Part shown: positions 21,670 to 32,585 of the stretch, piece after piece
Layout of the letters: each line of letters starts with the position of its first letter
Numbering within the stretch: position 1 is the stretch's first letter
Assembly: GCA_022925895.1 (NCBI GenBank)
Contig: JAKSYS010000567.1
Coordinates: forward strand, 1-41,583
From: Fragilaria crotonensis
Lineage: Eukaryota > Bacillariophyta > Fragilariophyceae > Fragilariales > Fragilariaceae
Length of the DNA: 41,583 bases
Direction of reading: 5' to 3'
Translations under genes and position numbers: made by a program
Notes under the pieces: generated by a model
The model's input: the letters and a program-made list of their open reading frames with translations, nothing else
Database searches by the model: none
What the model was told of the DNA's origin: nothing

Positions 21670-23592
21670 ATGATCACAGGACTGGGAAGACTCGTTACAT
21701 TCATTGCATTATCCATACTTCTTGTCGCAGTTGATGGAACATTGGATCTTCCTCCCAGACATCCCAACTGTAGATCTATCCAACCGATTCAGTTTCCTTC
21801 TGCTGATTTTGATCAAAAGGATCGCTTTTAGCTGTCAAGCTGCGATTCATCATGCCTGGAAGGGATACAAGGACATGCAATCACGAACGCAAAACTCGTT
21901 TTCTACCACTAAAGTGAATGGCCTGATGATTTAATGCCATTATCGCAACGTGGCAATACTTGGCTCCACGCCTCAGGCCACCCTTTATGATTCTCTCGAC
22001 ACACTTTATTTGGCTGGACTTGACAATGACTTTGATGATGCACTCAACATGGTGCTTCGTAGCAGTATGACATCATCAACAACACCAGCGGCATTCTCGT
22101 TGCGACCCACGAAAACATTTGAATACTCAATTCGTGTCGTTGGAGGATTGTTGGGAGCGTATTCCGTTTCTGGGAATCCAAAGTTGCTTGCCCTGGCGAT
22201 ACGCGCTGCCGATGCCCTCTTGGAAGGACCATTTGCAGCATCGCCCACAGTCCTACCGAGGCCCTTTGCAGTCTTGGCGCCGCCAAGTTATTATACGCAT
22301 TTTTGGTACGGTTCTTCGTCATCGAATACGACACCTAAGACAAGTCGATGGGAGATCTTGCGCTGTTGTGGCTTGTCCATATCCTTTTGGTGGCAAGGGA
22401 TTGGCCGAATCCTCCAACGGTTGTGGGGATTATTGTACAGTATGGGGCGAGATGCGATGGGTGAACATCATTACAATTCTCTGGCGGGAGTGGGATCCTT
22501 TGCTCTTGAATTTGAATTTCTATCCACACAAACAACTGCACCTCGGTATCGGGACGCAGCTAATGCAATTTTCTACCATGTGACTGCCAAATCAAAGGCA
22601 ACATCCATGCTTTCCAGCAATTGGAACGTTATGACGGGATCGCCCACGTTTGGTCGTCAGAACGTTGGGATCCGGATCTGACTCGTTTTACGAGTATCTC
22701 TTGAAAGTCGCTCTTCTAAAGACAAGGATGATCCACTTCGAAATGATTACATGGACTTGTACGTCAACGTCGTTGATGAGGCACTCCTATCGAATCGCCG
22801 ACTGGTCTTCGAGGCTCATGGACACGATTACCCACAGAAGGGTATGATCGATATCATCATTTGCTTTGTTTCGTTCCTGGGATGCTGGCATTGGGAGAAT
22901 CGCAAGGAGTTTTTGCTGGCAGCGCTTACACCCATAACGATGAGAATGGTGCAGTATTGACATTGGCGCGGAACTTAGCTGATGGCTGCTATGACACCTA
23001 TGCTCGAACGGAGACTGGATTGGGACCCGAAGCAATCTCCATAGCTACGGACAGAAGTACCGATGCTGGATACTATTTGCGCCCAGAGTTTGTCGAATCC
23101 CTATTTGTTCTCTATCGTACCACGGGAGAAGTGCGATATCGTGAAATGGCGTGGCAGGTTTTCCAGAGCATTGAGAAACATTGCAAGGTGGACCATGGCT
23201 ACGCAAGCTTGAAGGATGTCAACGATCCATCGTCCCATCTGGACGATATGCCTTCATTCTTTATTGGAGAAACATTGAAATACCTTCTCCTTACTTTTGC
23301 TCCCGAGGATTACGTCTCGCTGGATGATTTTGTCTTTACTACGGAAGCGCATCCTCTTCATAAAGGTGCCGCCATTGATGATCTCCCAGCATGCTACGAT
23401 TTGCAACTACTTCTGAATCCTCCGATCCCAATTTTATTGGTTGTTGGTTCAAACATCGTTGCACTATTTGCTGCGTTTGTTGTCTTTGGTTCTTTGCTTT
23501 CAAGAAGCGAAACAGTCGAGACAAGAATCGCGTTAAGCTGTTGTGACGTGCAAAATGTTGCGAGATGCACCAGCGGTGGGCATTATGCTTGA
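21670..23592 (+). pseudogene. GH47 alpha-1,2-mannosidase pseudogene
   Basis: GH47 enzymes trim alpha-1,2-linked mannose from N-glycans in the ER/Golgi. The ATG at 21670 opens a hydrophobic N-terminus (LVTFIALSILLVAVDG), a likely signal peptide or anchor. Family blocks then appear in alternating frames: HHAWKGYKDM (about 21848), DDLMPLSQRGNTWL (about 21925), LYDSLDTLYLAGL (about 21985), YSIRVVGGLLGAYSVSGNPK, SFALEFEFLS (about 22500), SDSFYEYLLK (about 22675), MDLYVNVVDEALLS, then CFVPGMLALGE, GLGPE, YYLRPEFVESLFVLYRTTGE, SFFIGETLKYLLLTF and TEAHPL (23341-23358). At least five frame changes are needed. The catalytic GLGPE and the calcium-binding Thr of TEAHP remain. A hydrophobic segment near the C-terminus (ILLVVGSNIVALFAAFVVFG) is unusual for the family. 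Missed introns could account for some changes, but not for the one- and two-base overlaps seen. Confidence 0.8.
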
Positions 23593-24898
23593 AATGCGCT
23601 TGGAGTGTGGATACGGAAATGCACGAAAGACTCCATTTGAACCAACAACGCATCGCATGCGACTTTGTCAAGCACCAGAATCAGATGTTGGTAGGATGAC
23701 AACCCAACTTGCACGGCGGAAGATGTAAATGTCAATGCTGCGAAGAAGTTTGCGGGCGCGAGTCCAAGGGGACGAAAATGCCTTCGTCCACGTGCTTATT
23801 CCTCACTTTCCGTCCGCAAGAAGTGCATGCCTTTCGATGTGCCAATTGTAAACAAATGTACTTTGTTTGACGTGGTTCTCAGATGTTTGTGTCATGTCGA
23901 ATGGCAATTTTTTGTTTTCTTGCCGTGTTTTCGTTTTGTGAAAGCCGTTAAGAGGCCGCAACAAGAAGCTCGACGTGTTTGCTAAGGTTCCCTGTGGAGG
24001 GAGTAACGCGTGTTCCATTGCTATTTATTTGCATATTTGAACAGGATCCCACCAGTCCATGTGTCCATATCATAAGAGCATCCATAGCTTAACGGAAGAA
24101 AAGTCCAGAGATGAAAGATATACGTAATTCATTCCAGAACCTTGTAGATGGTCAGGACAAGTTGCATCACTTCCGGAGTCTCCAGAAGCATTGAATCCGC
24201 CCGCCAAACATCAATATTTTGTAGCACTGGAGTACTTTTGAATGAAAGTGACTGCTGTTGCTCTGTCGTCCAATACTGCACGAGCACAAAGCAATGTTTT
24301 GACAGACTCGAATCGTGCTTTCGAAAATGCGTTTGTTCGTAGCAGTTCTTATGGCTTCTTGTGCAGATAATACTTATGCATTGAAATGCATGAATGTCGT
24401 GGCACGGACGCTTCAGACGTTTATGTACGTGAGATTAAAGGGCAAAAATGGTTTGCAAATTGTCTTCGATCTCGTGTAGCTGAAAATGATGTGTTGTGCT
24501 GCACTTTCATCTTACGTACGAAAACCATCGAAACGGTACTGCGTAGAACAGTCGGATAAATTCAGTTCTTCTTCACGGGAGAGAAGAACGGGGTCTATGA
24601 CGATGAAGTCAATTGGGTTCGGAGTATATTCGCAAAGGCTGACGGTTACATACAGTGCACCAGGTGATGGGGACATATTTCTCTTGTTTCTTTCTGCGGA
24701 GTAGGAGTACATGTGACATACGAGGAATGATCTAATTGCCACTGTATACTGTATACGACAAGAGAATCTCAAATGTTATTTCAAGAGAAAAGAATACTCC
24801 GAGGACGGTTCCGGTAAGACTGCATTGCGAAGCCCAGCAGGATTATAATTGAAAGAATTCTTATCACACAAATTTCGAAGTACATAAACATCGTTATC
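23593..24898. other. Intergenic region, possible decayed tail of the GH47 gene
   Basis: Downstream of the GH47 stop, Cys- and Arg-rich short frames (23543-24000) may be the rest of its C-terminal extension, but no continuous frame supports this. From 24000 to 24898 nothing is recognisable. Confidence 0.3.
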
Positions 24899-24915
24899 AT
24901 TGCGAGCTGCGTTCT
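24899..24915 (+). promoter_or_regulatory. Conserved 17-mer upstream of LLVDFP paralogue A
   Basis: ATTGCGAGCTGCGTTCT ends 38 bp before the ATG and is found unchanged 34 bp before the ATG of paralogue B (40404-40420). The DNA between it and each ATG is poorly conserved, so this block may have been kept by selection, for example as a core-promoter or 5'-leader element. Confidence 0.5.
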
Positions 24916-24953
24916 TGTAAATCGACTTACCCCACACTCGAATACTTAATCAG

Positions 24954-25969
24954 ATGGAAAGTGCAGCCTCTCTCCAAACTTGGAAAGCTTTTCAAGGCAA
25001 GCTGCGGAGCTGTGGCGCCAACTGGAGATGCTCGTTCAGGAGTATGTGAATCAACAACAAATGAAACAGCCTGCTGTGTCGGGTGGCGTGCACGAGTTGT
25101 CTCCAAGGCACGCGCCAATTGATTCTCCGTCCGACAACATATCATCATATTCTCTGAGTCACTCTCCACCATCGAACCAAGAACTCCCACTTCAGCAAGG
25201 CCGGCGTCCAATCTCAATTTCGTGGCCAGGTGGAATGAAACCGGTGGATAAACCCACTCCAGACACAGGAGGTTGCAACTCAGCTGGGTTTAAGTCTTTC
25301 GTGGGTGATGTCGTTGGGCGAGCGCAACCTGAGAATGACGGATCAGGCCGAGGCCTACCACACGATTCGCCTTCCTTCTCATTTGATGGGTTATTCTTCG
25401 TCCGTCCATCTACGACAAGAAGAAGGTCAATGGGTAGCGACCCATTTCCTGTCCCAACGTCAAGAGGAACGATGTCATCTGATCGAATAGAGTCTTTGAA
25501 TGGCGACCAAGGTTATCACTCCCGTGATACTGTGAATACCACAAGTAGCTCATCGTTAGGCTCAACTTCTGAGCGACCTTCTCTGATCTCGATTCTCTCC
25601 GAGAAATGGACAAGGAGCAACCAAGAGGCCATTGCTGTTGACGAGATGGTCAAGACCGAGAATTCTCGTACCGTGTTGCCGCGGCCAACAAGAAGATTAT
25701 CGGAGCCGTTCTCGTTACATTCAAGATTCAATGACGCGTGTGCAAATCCACATACGAGCAATTCTACTCTCGGCAGCTCCCAGCGGACCCTTCCAAATTC
25801 GGTAGGCAGCTTGTTGGTGGACTTCCCAGCAACTAAGAGAACTAAAAGCAGTGGTGATCCCAGAATCCCACCGAGCAAATTATTGGTCGATTTCCCAACT
25901 ACGACGCAGAAGCAAAGTCGCCGTCAGGGGGTAAAGGAGCAACGAAAGCTGCAAAGCAAAACGGTATGA
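24954..25969 (+). pseudogene. LLVDFP-repeat Ser-rich protein, paralogue A (early frameshift)
   Basis: I do not recognise the family. The ATG at 24954 matches the start of paralogue B (MESAASLQTWKAFQGKLR against MESTDSLQVWKALQGKLR). About 65 bp in, copy A lacks 16 bp that copy B has, which shifts the frame. The rest (LVQEYVNQQQMKQP to the stop at 25969) is open and well conserved. Shared motifs include SFDGLFFVR, RRRSMGSDPF, SLISILSEKWTR, RRLSEPFS and two LLVDFP blocks, the second preceded by PPSKLL. RRLSEP fits a basophilic kinase site and the RxxSxP form of a 14-3-3 site (inference). The protein is Ser/Pro-rich and probably disordered. With no ATG of similar context after the lesion, copy A may be a young pseudogene, or it may start at the internal Met (MLVQEYV, about 25029). 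Confidence 0.55.
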
Positions 25970-26354
25970 ATTTTAACCAGAAGATAGAAAACATGCGATA
26001 CAACTATCATACTTGGATTCCAATATCTTACCTCGCAAGTTTTGACTTGGGGGCTATTTCTGGGAAGGTCCGGCCATACACCTCTGCTTGGTATTAATTG
26101 AATGTAGAAGCAACGAGAAGAATCGTCATTTTACCGGACCTCCCTCCAAATGTTCTGGATTCTCGTATGGCATAGTGGGAACGCAGACGTGATGGTGTTA
26201 AACGTTAGACTACAGGTACATCAAAGACTCACGGCCATACTGTGCTGCAGTACAGGCGTACAACCGCATACAGTACTCTACCACACGCCACACAAATATC
26301 GAAATTTAATTACAGTAAACAAAAATTATTGATTTGTTTTGTTCTTTATACATA
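25970..26354. other. 3' flank of paralogue A up to the Helitron end
   Basis: The first 80 bp resemble the 3' flank of paralogue B (AGATAAA-type word, then a TGGAT...ATATCTT.CCTCGCA block), so the duplication included the 3' flank. The remaining sequence shows no gene. Confidence 0.4.
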
Positions 26355-26363
26355 CTAGTGGGT

Positions 26364-26460
26364 GCCTCCCAATTGGTCGGACTTTTGGAATACGTGTACG
26401 GTAAAAACGAAAAAACCCACGCCTCCCAATTGGTCGGACTTTTGGAATACATGTACGGTA
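26364..26460. repeat. 40-bp direct repeat pair near the Helitron 3' end
   Basis: The 40-bp unit at 26364-26403 recurs at 26421-26460 with one substitution. The spacer plus first base forms AAAAACGAAAAAACCCAC (26403-26420), which is also present at 31806-31823 at the other end of the element. Confidence 0.85.
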
Positions 26461-26598
26461 TGGGTTGTGCACGGTTGTGTGTAGTGGCAAGCGTGCTGCA
26501 AATGATGTGTTTTACAACACAATTAGATGAGGAAAAAAGTGACAAATTCATAGAAATTTGCTAATTTAGATTGCCAAAATACATAGTATTGAAGTTGT

Positions 26599-29500
26599 TT
26601 ACAAATCCTGTTGATGATACTGAGGGCACAGTTTTGATATCAGGACCTCCTTATAAACAATTTTGTGCAGAAGATGACCATCAGTAAATATGAAAAGATC
26701 ATGTGGGTTACGAACTCTTGAGAGAGCAACGTAAAGCTGGCCATGTGCAAATACACCTTGTGGCAAGAAAATGCCAACTCTTCGCAATGTTTGACCTTGA
26801 CTCTTGTTGATCGTCATTGCATATGCTGGTTGAACTGGAAACTGACGTCGTTTGAAGACAAATGGCAGCTCATCTTGAGGTGATAGGAGAGCAATCCGTG
26901 GTATGTCCACAATTTCTGCAGTGGTAGGAATCAAACACTGGAGGACAGACTGTGAGATACGGCGAACAATGAGACGGGTGCCATTGCTGAGTGTGCTTGA
27001 TAGGTTTCGAGCAGCATGACCAACATGCCTTTTTCAGAGTGAGGCAATGTGGTGGAAGGCCAGATAGCTCCAAAGAGTTCAGGAATTCAGGAGGATAGAG
27101 GGTATGTGCAGGATCATTAGGTTCCTCAGATATGATGTTGTCAATACTGAGAAACACATGTTCATCATGAGGTAGCCTTGAGGTTACCATATCATTGATT
27201 CTTTGAACATCTTTGTTTTTAGGACATAGAATAGCACGTTCAGACCAATAGGCTGGTTCATTGGAAGAAAAATCATCAAACACATGCTCAACCAGTTCGT
27301 TTGTATCCTGAGGCTGGAATATATAAGATGGTAGATTTATTGGGAAGGCTCCATATCCTCGCCGATCCTCAACAGGAAAGATGCAAAATGGGAAAGTACT
27401 TCTTGGAACTCTGGGTTAGCATTCGTGTTCTGTAAGTCCATTCGCAATCGCATATTTTCAGAGAGTTGCATTACATTCACAGATGATGTTTGCCAGACTT
27501 TGGATTGTAGGACAGTTGAATGCACAGTGGTAGCTCTTCCAGCATGGCGTAGTATGGGAAGCACTTGACGAAAGTCACCACCCATGACGACAACCAAGCC
27601 ACCAAAAGGAGCATCATTACGTTCAAGTAAATCACAAAGAGACTGTGAAAGAACATCAAGACCAACACCCTTAAGCATTGTGATCTCATCAATGATCAAA
27701 ATCTTTGCAACCTTCATAACTTCTGCCTTCTCTTTGATAGGTTGCACATGGATGTTTCATATAATTGAATTGGAAGCCCGGATATATAGTGCAGAGTACG
27801 GCCCAAAGGGGCAAAGTTTGAGGCAGCAATGCCTGATATGGCCGTTGCAAGGGCAACCTTCCCTTCACTGCGCACCTTGGCAAGGATCATCCTGAACAAC
27901 TCCGTCTTACCTGAGCCTGCAGGTCCATCAACAAAATAAACATTTTTCTGATTTTCAGTACCAGCATTGTTGTTCACAGAAGCAAGTACAGCATCAAAAA
28001 TAGCACGCTGTTCAAGATTCAGGAGAGGGAGGCGATCCAGCTGCTGTTGAATATCAGTGTTGGATGATGACAGCTGCAATTCTAACAAATGGTTGACTGA
28101 ATTGTTGTCCATGGCACTCCCATGCTCCTCAACCAGAAGTGTGCGGAGGGATGGTATCCATTCGAATACAGAACGGCTGTGCATTATCCCCAGAAGGGCA
28201 TCAAGTTTACGCACAAGGAGGTCCTGCAGGTGTTGTTCACTAAGGCTGGGTTGACGGTGTGCATAGTCTTCTGACAGGGCAGCCCAGTGAGAGTCATAGA
28301 GTGACCTTGGGTCAGAGACATCACAGTTGAAGAGGATGATTGCAAAGTCTTCTGAGCCTTGCTGGGGAGAGTGTCTGTGTGGCTTCCTGCATGGCTCGAT
28401 GCCACTCAGTATCATCATCTAGAAGACCCAATGTACGACAGGCATCTTGAAATGTTGGACAAAGTACATCATCAACGGTTCAGAGCTTCAAAGCTTGTTG
28501 CACCTTTCACTACAGTCAACATCCTTCGCAGGAAGTATCTCTCACCAGAAGAAGGGGAAGCACTGTAGAGGCGAGACACAGTGGGGAATGTCTGCCGGTG
28601 ATTGGAGCGTCGACCCAGCACTTCTCGACACCAGCACTTTTCCATGTGTAGTGTTGTGGGATGTCATGATAAAGGAACTGGCGAGCATACTGATCATGCC
28701 GATTGAGGTCCAACCAGGCAGTCAATTGTGTACAGGGTGGTCCTCTTGCAAGCACTTGAGCAACATTTTCATTTTCCTCAAAACCACCGATTGCTGATTG
28801 GGAAGATGGAACATTAGGCGCATCACATTGGGCTTCTCTGAATGTAGACGAAGGCTGAAGAGGCGCCAGCATGCCTCTGATGCAGAGACATAACGTCCAT
28901 CAAGATAGAGCTTGATCTCATCAACATCTTCCCCCCATCTGGACTGCAGCACGGTCGTGTCCCTTGTATACATACTTGTAGAGGTACTTGACGGCCTGCA
29001 CTGAATTGCACACCTCAACATTGATATGACAATCATACTTCTTGGTAAGATGGCAATTATATGGCACAACCCAGCGGTTGTCCAACTCAGCTCCTCGAAC
29101 AGTTACAGTCCTTCCATCATCACGTCGATGATATTGAGGGAATCCATCATCATTGAGTGTTGTCTCATCTTGAAAGGGCCGGGGATACTTGTCCTTGCAT
29201 TCACCTGCTGGCTTTGTAGAACTATTACAACACTTCAAATTTTTCCATCGATTGGGGGAAACTTTGGTGCCACAGGGCCCATGCAACATACACCTCTTCA
29301 CAGTTGCAAAAAAGTTCAGGATCTATCAATGCATCTGGGATCTCAGCTGAAACAATATGGTCAATGTCAGATTCTGTGCGCGGTTTGTCATTCTCTGCCA
29401 AAATGACCAGTACATGTGCATGCGGCAATCCTCGCTTCTGAAATTCGATGGTGTAGATAGCAGCCACAACCCTTCCAAGCACTTGCCGCTTCTGGAGGTC

Positions 29501-31527
29501 AATCATCATCTCTGTAAATTTGAGATGGAACACTCGTGCCACCAAATCTGGTCTGTCATTTACAGTTTGGCCAGGAAGAAGGTTTTCAACAACTTCTGGC
29601 CACTGCGGATTGGTTGTCATTGTAATAAAGAGGTCTGGCTTGCCCATTCGGCGCACAATTGCCAATGCATCCTGGCAAAGCTGGTGCATGTTTCTTGCAC
29701 TTCAATGTGAGATGAAGGCAGAATGATTCGTCGCCCCAGCTGTCGAGTGTTTGTCACATCCTCACCAGCAACAGCATCTGCAATGCCTTGATAAAGTTCA
29801 GCACGCAATCTTGGTTGATTAAGACGGATGAAATTAAGACGGCCTTGTTCCACTTGGGCATAGCAGTCCACAATGTATTGGTGAAACAGCTTCCTGCAAA
29901 GTGAAGGTGATTGGAGAACTGAGCAGCAGGTCGACAAAAAGCCGAAATGCAGCATGCATGAGGCAAGTTAATCTTGTCAAATGTGGAGTCGTAGCATTTG
30001 GACCAGTTTGCATCATGCCAGGATGCCAGCCTCCTGGGGAGCCTGTTGGAAAAAGGAGTACATATGCCAGTGGAGAATAGTCGGGATGGAGCTCTGAGAT
30101 TGACTGAATTGCTCCAGCACAAAGCAATACTCGAATATCACGGTTACCTGAACCTTCGTCAGGAAGAATCACAGCTACCTCACTGGAACTTGGTGCATTG
30201 TACCGTCCTGTTGTCCAATTCAGGTTGATCCAGGATATGCATTGCAACATTGTGGCCAGGCAATTCAACATCATGATTACCATCAGTATTACTGGCCAAG
30301 GTTTCTCATCAAGAGCTTGCTTGAATAATCCATACAGCCGGTTTTGATTCTGAATCATTTGCTGCAATAAAACCAAAGTATTCCTGTCCAAGGTATTCAA
30401 ATGATGTAAACGATTGTCCACCTCATGGTTAGTGTCATAGAAATAGAGTTGTGCAAAAGCAGGATGCTGTCCAGGTTCTGGGAGCAATGATCCTAACCGT
30501 GGTACATTGAGCCATGAATGCGAAAAGTATAAATTCCACAACTCCTATCAATCAAAGCATCATCCACATTAGCGCCTATTGAGGCAAAACTCAAGGCAGA
30601 GTTGTAGGCACGGATGTGTGGCATGAACAATTCATGTGCATGAAAAAGATCCATCAACACATTTGGTGTGGGATCAAGAGGGAGGAGAGATACCTTGCCC
30701 TTGGCACAGCAAGAAGAAAAGTAGCCCCTTTCAGACCTTGATTCATTTGGAAAATGCAGTGCAGAGCAGCCCTGACATTCAACTGTGCATGGGCCAAGGA
30801 CATGACGTGCTGGAGCAGGAGCAGATGAATAGGCTGCGCCATTGGTGCGTTGGCAACTTTGGCGTGTTTGTCTCATGTGCTCTTGGTTCCTAGTGGTGAT
30901 GGCAGCCATCTGTGTGGCAGCTACAGGGTCACCTTCTTGAGATCTCTGGAGGCGCTCCAGACGTGTTTGTCTCATCTGCTCTTGGTGCTGAGTGGTGATG
31001 GCAGCCATCTGTGTGGCAGCAACAGGGTCACCTTCTTGAGATCTCTGGAGGCGCTCCAGACGTGTTTGTCTCATCTGCTCTTGGTGCTGAGTGGTGATGG
31101 CAGCCATCTGTGTGGCAGCAACAGGGTCACCTTCTTGAGATCTCTGGAGGCGCTCCAGACGTGTTTGTCTCATCTGCTCTTGGTGCTGAGTGGTGATGGC
31201 AGCCATCTGTGTGACAGCAACAGGGTCACCTTCTTGAGATCTCTGGAGGCGCTCCAGACGTGTTTGTCTCTTCTGCTCACGGTTCCTGGTGGTGATGGCG
31301 GCCATCTGTGTGACAGCAACAGGGTCACCTTCTTGAGATCTCTGGAGGCGCTCCAGACGTGTTTGTCTCTTCTGCTCACGGTTCCTGGTGGTGATGGCGG
31401 CCATCTGTGTGGCAGCTACAGGGTCACCACCTTCTTCTTGGGACAGGTTGCGAAGTTTGGCACGTCCTTTCCTTGCTGCAATGGCAGCTGGCTTTGTTGA
31501 TAGTGAATGTTTACTTGGGTGTGACAT
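26599..31527 (-). pseudogene. Helitron Rep-helicase (RepHel) gene, multiple frameshifts
   Basis: RepHel proteins nick and unwind DNA for rolling-circle transposition. The ATG at 31527 (MSHPSKHSLSTKP) is likelier than the upstream TTG/ATG options. A 33-residue basic repeat comes first. Then follow the Cys-rich N-terminal domain (CTVECQGCSALHF, GIYTFRIHG) and RYNAPSSSEVAVILPDEGSG with YSPLAYVLLFPTG. The Rep core has GKPDLFITMTTNPQWPEV, the HUH motif in KRGLPHAHVL and the Tyr motif YLYKYVYKGHDRA. Next come DGRYVSASEACWRLF and LTAWLDLNRHDQYAR. The helicase has Walker A GPAGSGKTEL, Walker B IIDEITML, GGDFRQVLP, AYAMTINKSQGQTL and YVALSRVRNP. The blocks occupy about ten minus-strand segments in changing frames between 31527 and 26599, so eight or more frameshifts separate them. 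The active-site residues listed are nevertheless still present. Confidence 0.9.
30893..31450 (-). repeat. 99-bp tandem repeat, six copies, coding for 33-aa units
   Basis: Copies begin at 30893, 30992, 31091, 31190, 31289 and 31388, with exact 99-bp spacing; the last is partial. Each encodes a unit with TRLERLQRSQEGDPVA and TQMAAITT, rich in Arg, Gln and Glu and probably helical. Copies differ by few bases, so expansion was recent or is being homogenised. It forms the N-terminal extension of the Helitron protein. Confidence 0.92.
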
Positions 31528-31593
31528 AATGGTTATATGCTGATTGGAAAGAATTGGAAGCAAGGAATTATGTGAGCGGTACAATTACTGTAG

Positions 31594-31760
31594 GTGTATG
31601 AGGTACTGGAGTCTACAGTACAGCGTACAGTACCATACTGTACAGTACTTGGAGTACATCTTATAGTGAGTGAGTGTATGAGGTACTGGAGTACAATGTA
31701 GAGTCGTAACAGGGACTACAGTACAGCCAGCGTACAGTACTGTGCAATGACCACCAATAA
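31594..31760. repeat. GTAC-rich direct repeats
   Basis: GTGTATGAGGTACTGGAGT occurs at 31594-31612 and 31674-31692, 80 bp apart. Around it AGTAC/GTACAG words are dense (CTACAGTACAGC at about 31613 and 31717). Confidence 0.75.
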
Positions 31761-31782
31761 TACAACTTCACGACGCAACCCG

Positions 31783-31843
31783 CCGTTAATTAAGCGTTAT
31801 TTTTCAAAAACGAAAAAACCCACCGTTAATAAAACGTTATTTG
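31783..31843. repeat. Short direct repeats flanking an 18-bp block at the Helitron 5' side
   Basis: CCGTTAATTAAGCGTTATTT (from 31783) and CCGTTAATAAAACGTTATTT (from 31823) match at 17 of 20 positions. Between them is AAAAACGAAAAAACCCAC (31806-31823), identical to 26403-26420. The arrangement of unit, block, unit is the same at both ends although the units differ. Confidence 0.7.
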
Positions 31844-31920
31844 AGTAAGGGATGACATTTGTAACCAAAAAATTTGCGTTCATGCGGGGGCCAAGCACCA
31901 ATACTGGCGAAGCTTCTTGG

Positions 31921-32246
31921 TTACTGTTACTGTTTACTTTCAGTACTCAACCCTGGCGAAGCTCCGTAGTGAAAAAATTCAGACAGTATTCATTTGATCC
32001 AGTACCCCAGAGTGGTCATACTCCGTAACAGACGGACGCTAGTGGGTATGAATACCTCACATTTGATCTGAGTGTCTACTACAGGAAACTGGACGTACAG
32101 TACCCCCAACCTGGTCGTACTCCGTACCACTACATTTACTGTTACTGTTTACTTTCAGTACTCAACCCTGGCGAAGCGAAAAAATTCAGACAGTATTCAT
32201 TTCATCCAGTACCCCAGAGTGGTCATACTCCGTAACAGACGGACGC
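31921..32246. repeat. 119-bp direct duplication
   Basis: 31921-32039 recurs at 32136-32246. The second copy lacks 8 bp (TCCGTAGT) and otherwise differs by one or two bases. Copies are separated by 96 bp. No coding role is apparent. Confidence 0.85.
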
Positions 32247-32585
32247 ACGCACGCACACACACAATTAATTTATAATATAGTAGGATATATGCTACATGTA
32301 CCACAAAAAAAAGCCTGGAGCCGTTTTGCCCGATGGAGTCGTTAAGCGGGTTTTTTTCGACTCCTCGCCTACAAAGAAGTCACTCAATTTTAAGAAATCA
32401 AAAGAAATATCAAAAGAAATTGCTATAGCCGAGTTGATCTCTGATATGCAATAAAACAATGTCATCTATGGCGGTGAACAAACCGATTCGTAAACTGCTG
32501 GCGGGGTTGTGAATGCCAATGAATGTTGAGGGTTGGCAATTTTTGGCCCTCTGAGTTTTCACCCCATTGATTGTGTACCAACAAT

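Larger units (their letters stand above)
26355..31843 (-). mobile_element. Decayed Helitron (about 5.5 kb)
   Basis: The minus strand encodes, in order, the Helitron N-terminal domain, a HUH Rep endonuclease and a PIF1-type helicase, the defining gene order of Helitrons. On the minus strand a CTAG word at 26358-26355 is followed by T, fitting a 3' CTRR terminus inserted between A and T. Next to it is a weak hairpin (TGGG, loop, CCCA). The 5' end is not certain; it probably lies among the repeats near 31.78-31.84 kb, where an 18-bp block identical to one near the 3' end occurs. Boundaries are therefore approximate. Confidence 0.6.

Noticed and set aside
25516-25878. 120-codon minus-strand frame
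   Set aside because: It is the shadow of LLVDFP paralogue A, whose plus-strand motifs are conserved in paralogue B.
26359-26371. Strong Helitron 3' hairpin
   Set aside because: Only a 4-bp stem directly next to CTAG can be drawn, weaker and closer than usual, so it is mentioned but not listed as a feature.
30893-31450. CRISPR-like array
   Set aside because: The 99-bp units are continuous coding repeats with no unique spacers, in a eukaryotic transposon gene.
30850-31500. 216-codon plus-strand frame with a repeated SHLLLVLSGDGSHLC unit
   Set aside because: It is the antisense shadow of the 99-bp repeat in the Helitron gene; the minus strand carries the recognisable protein.
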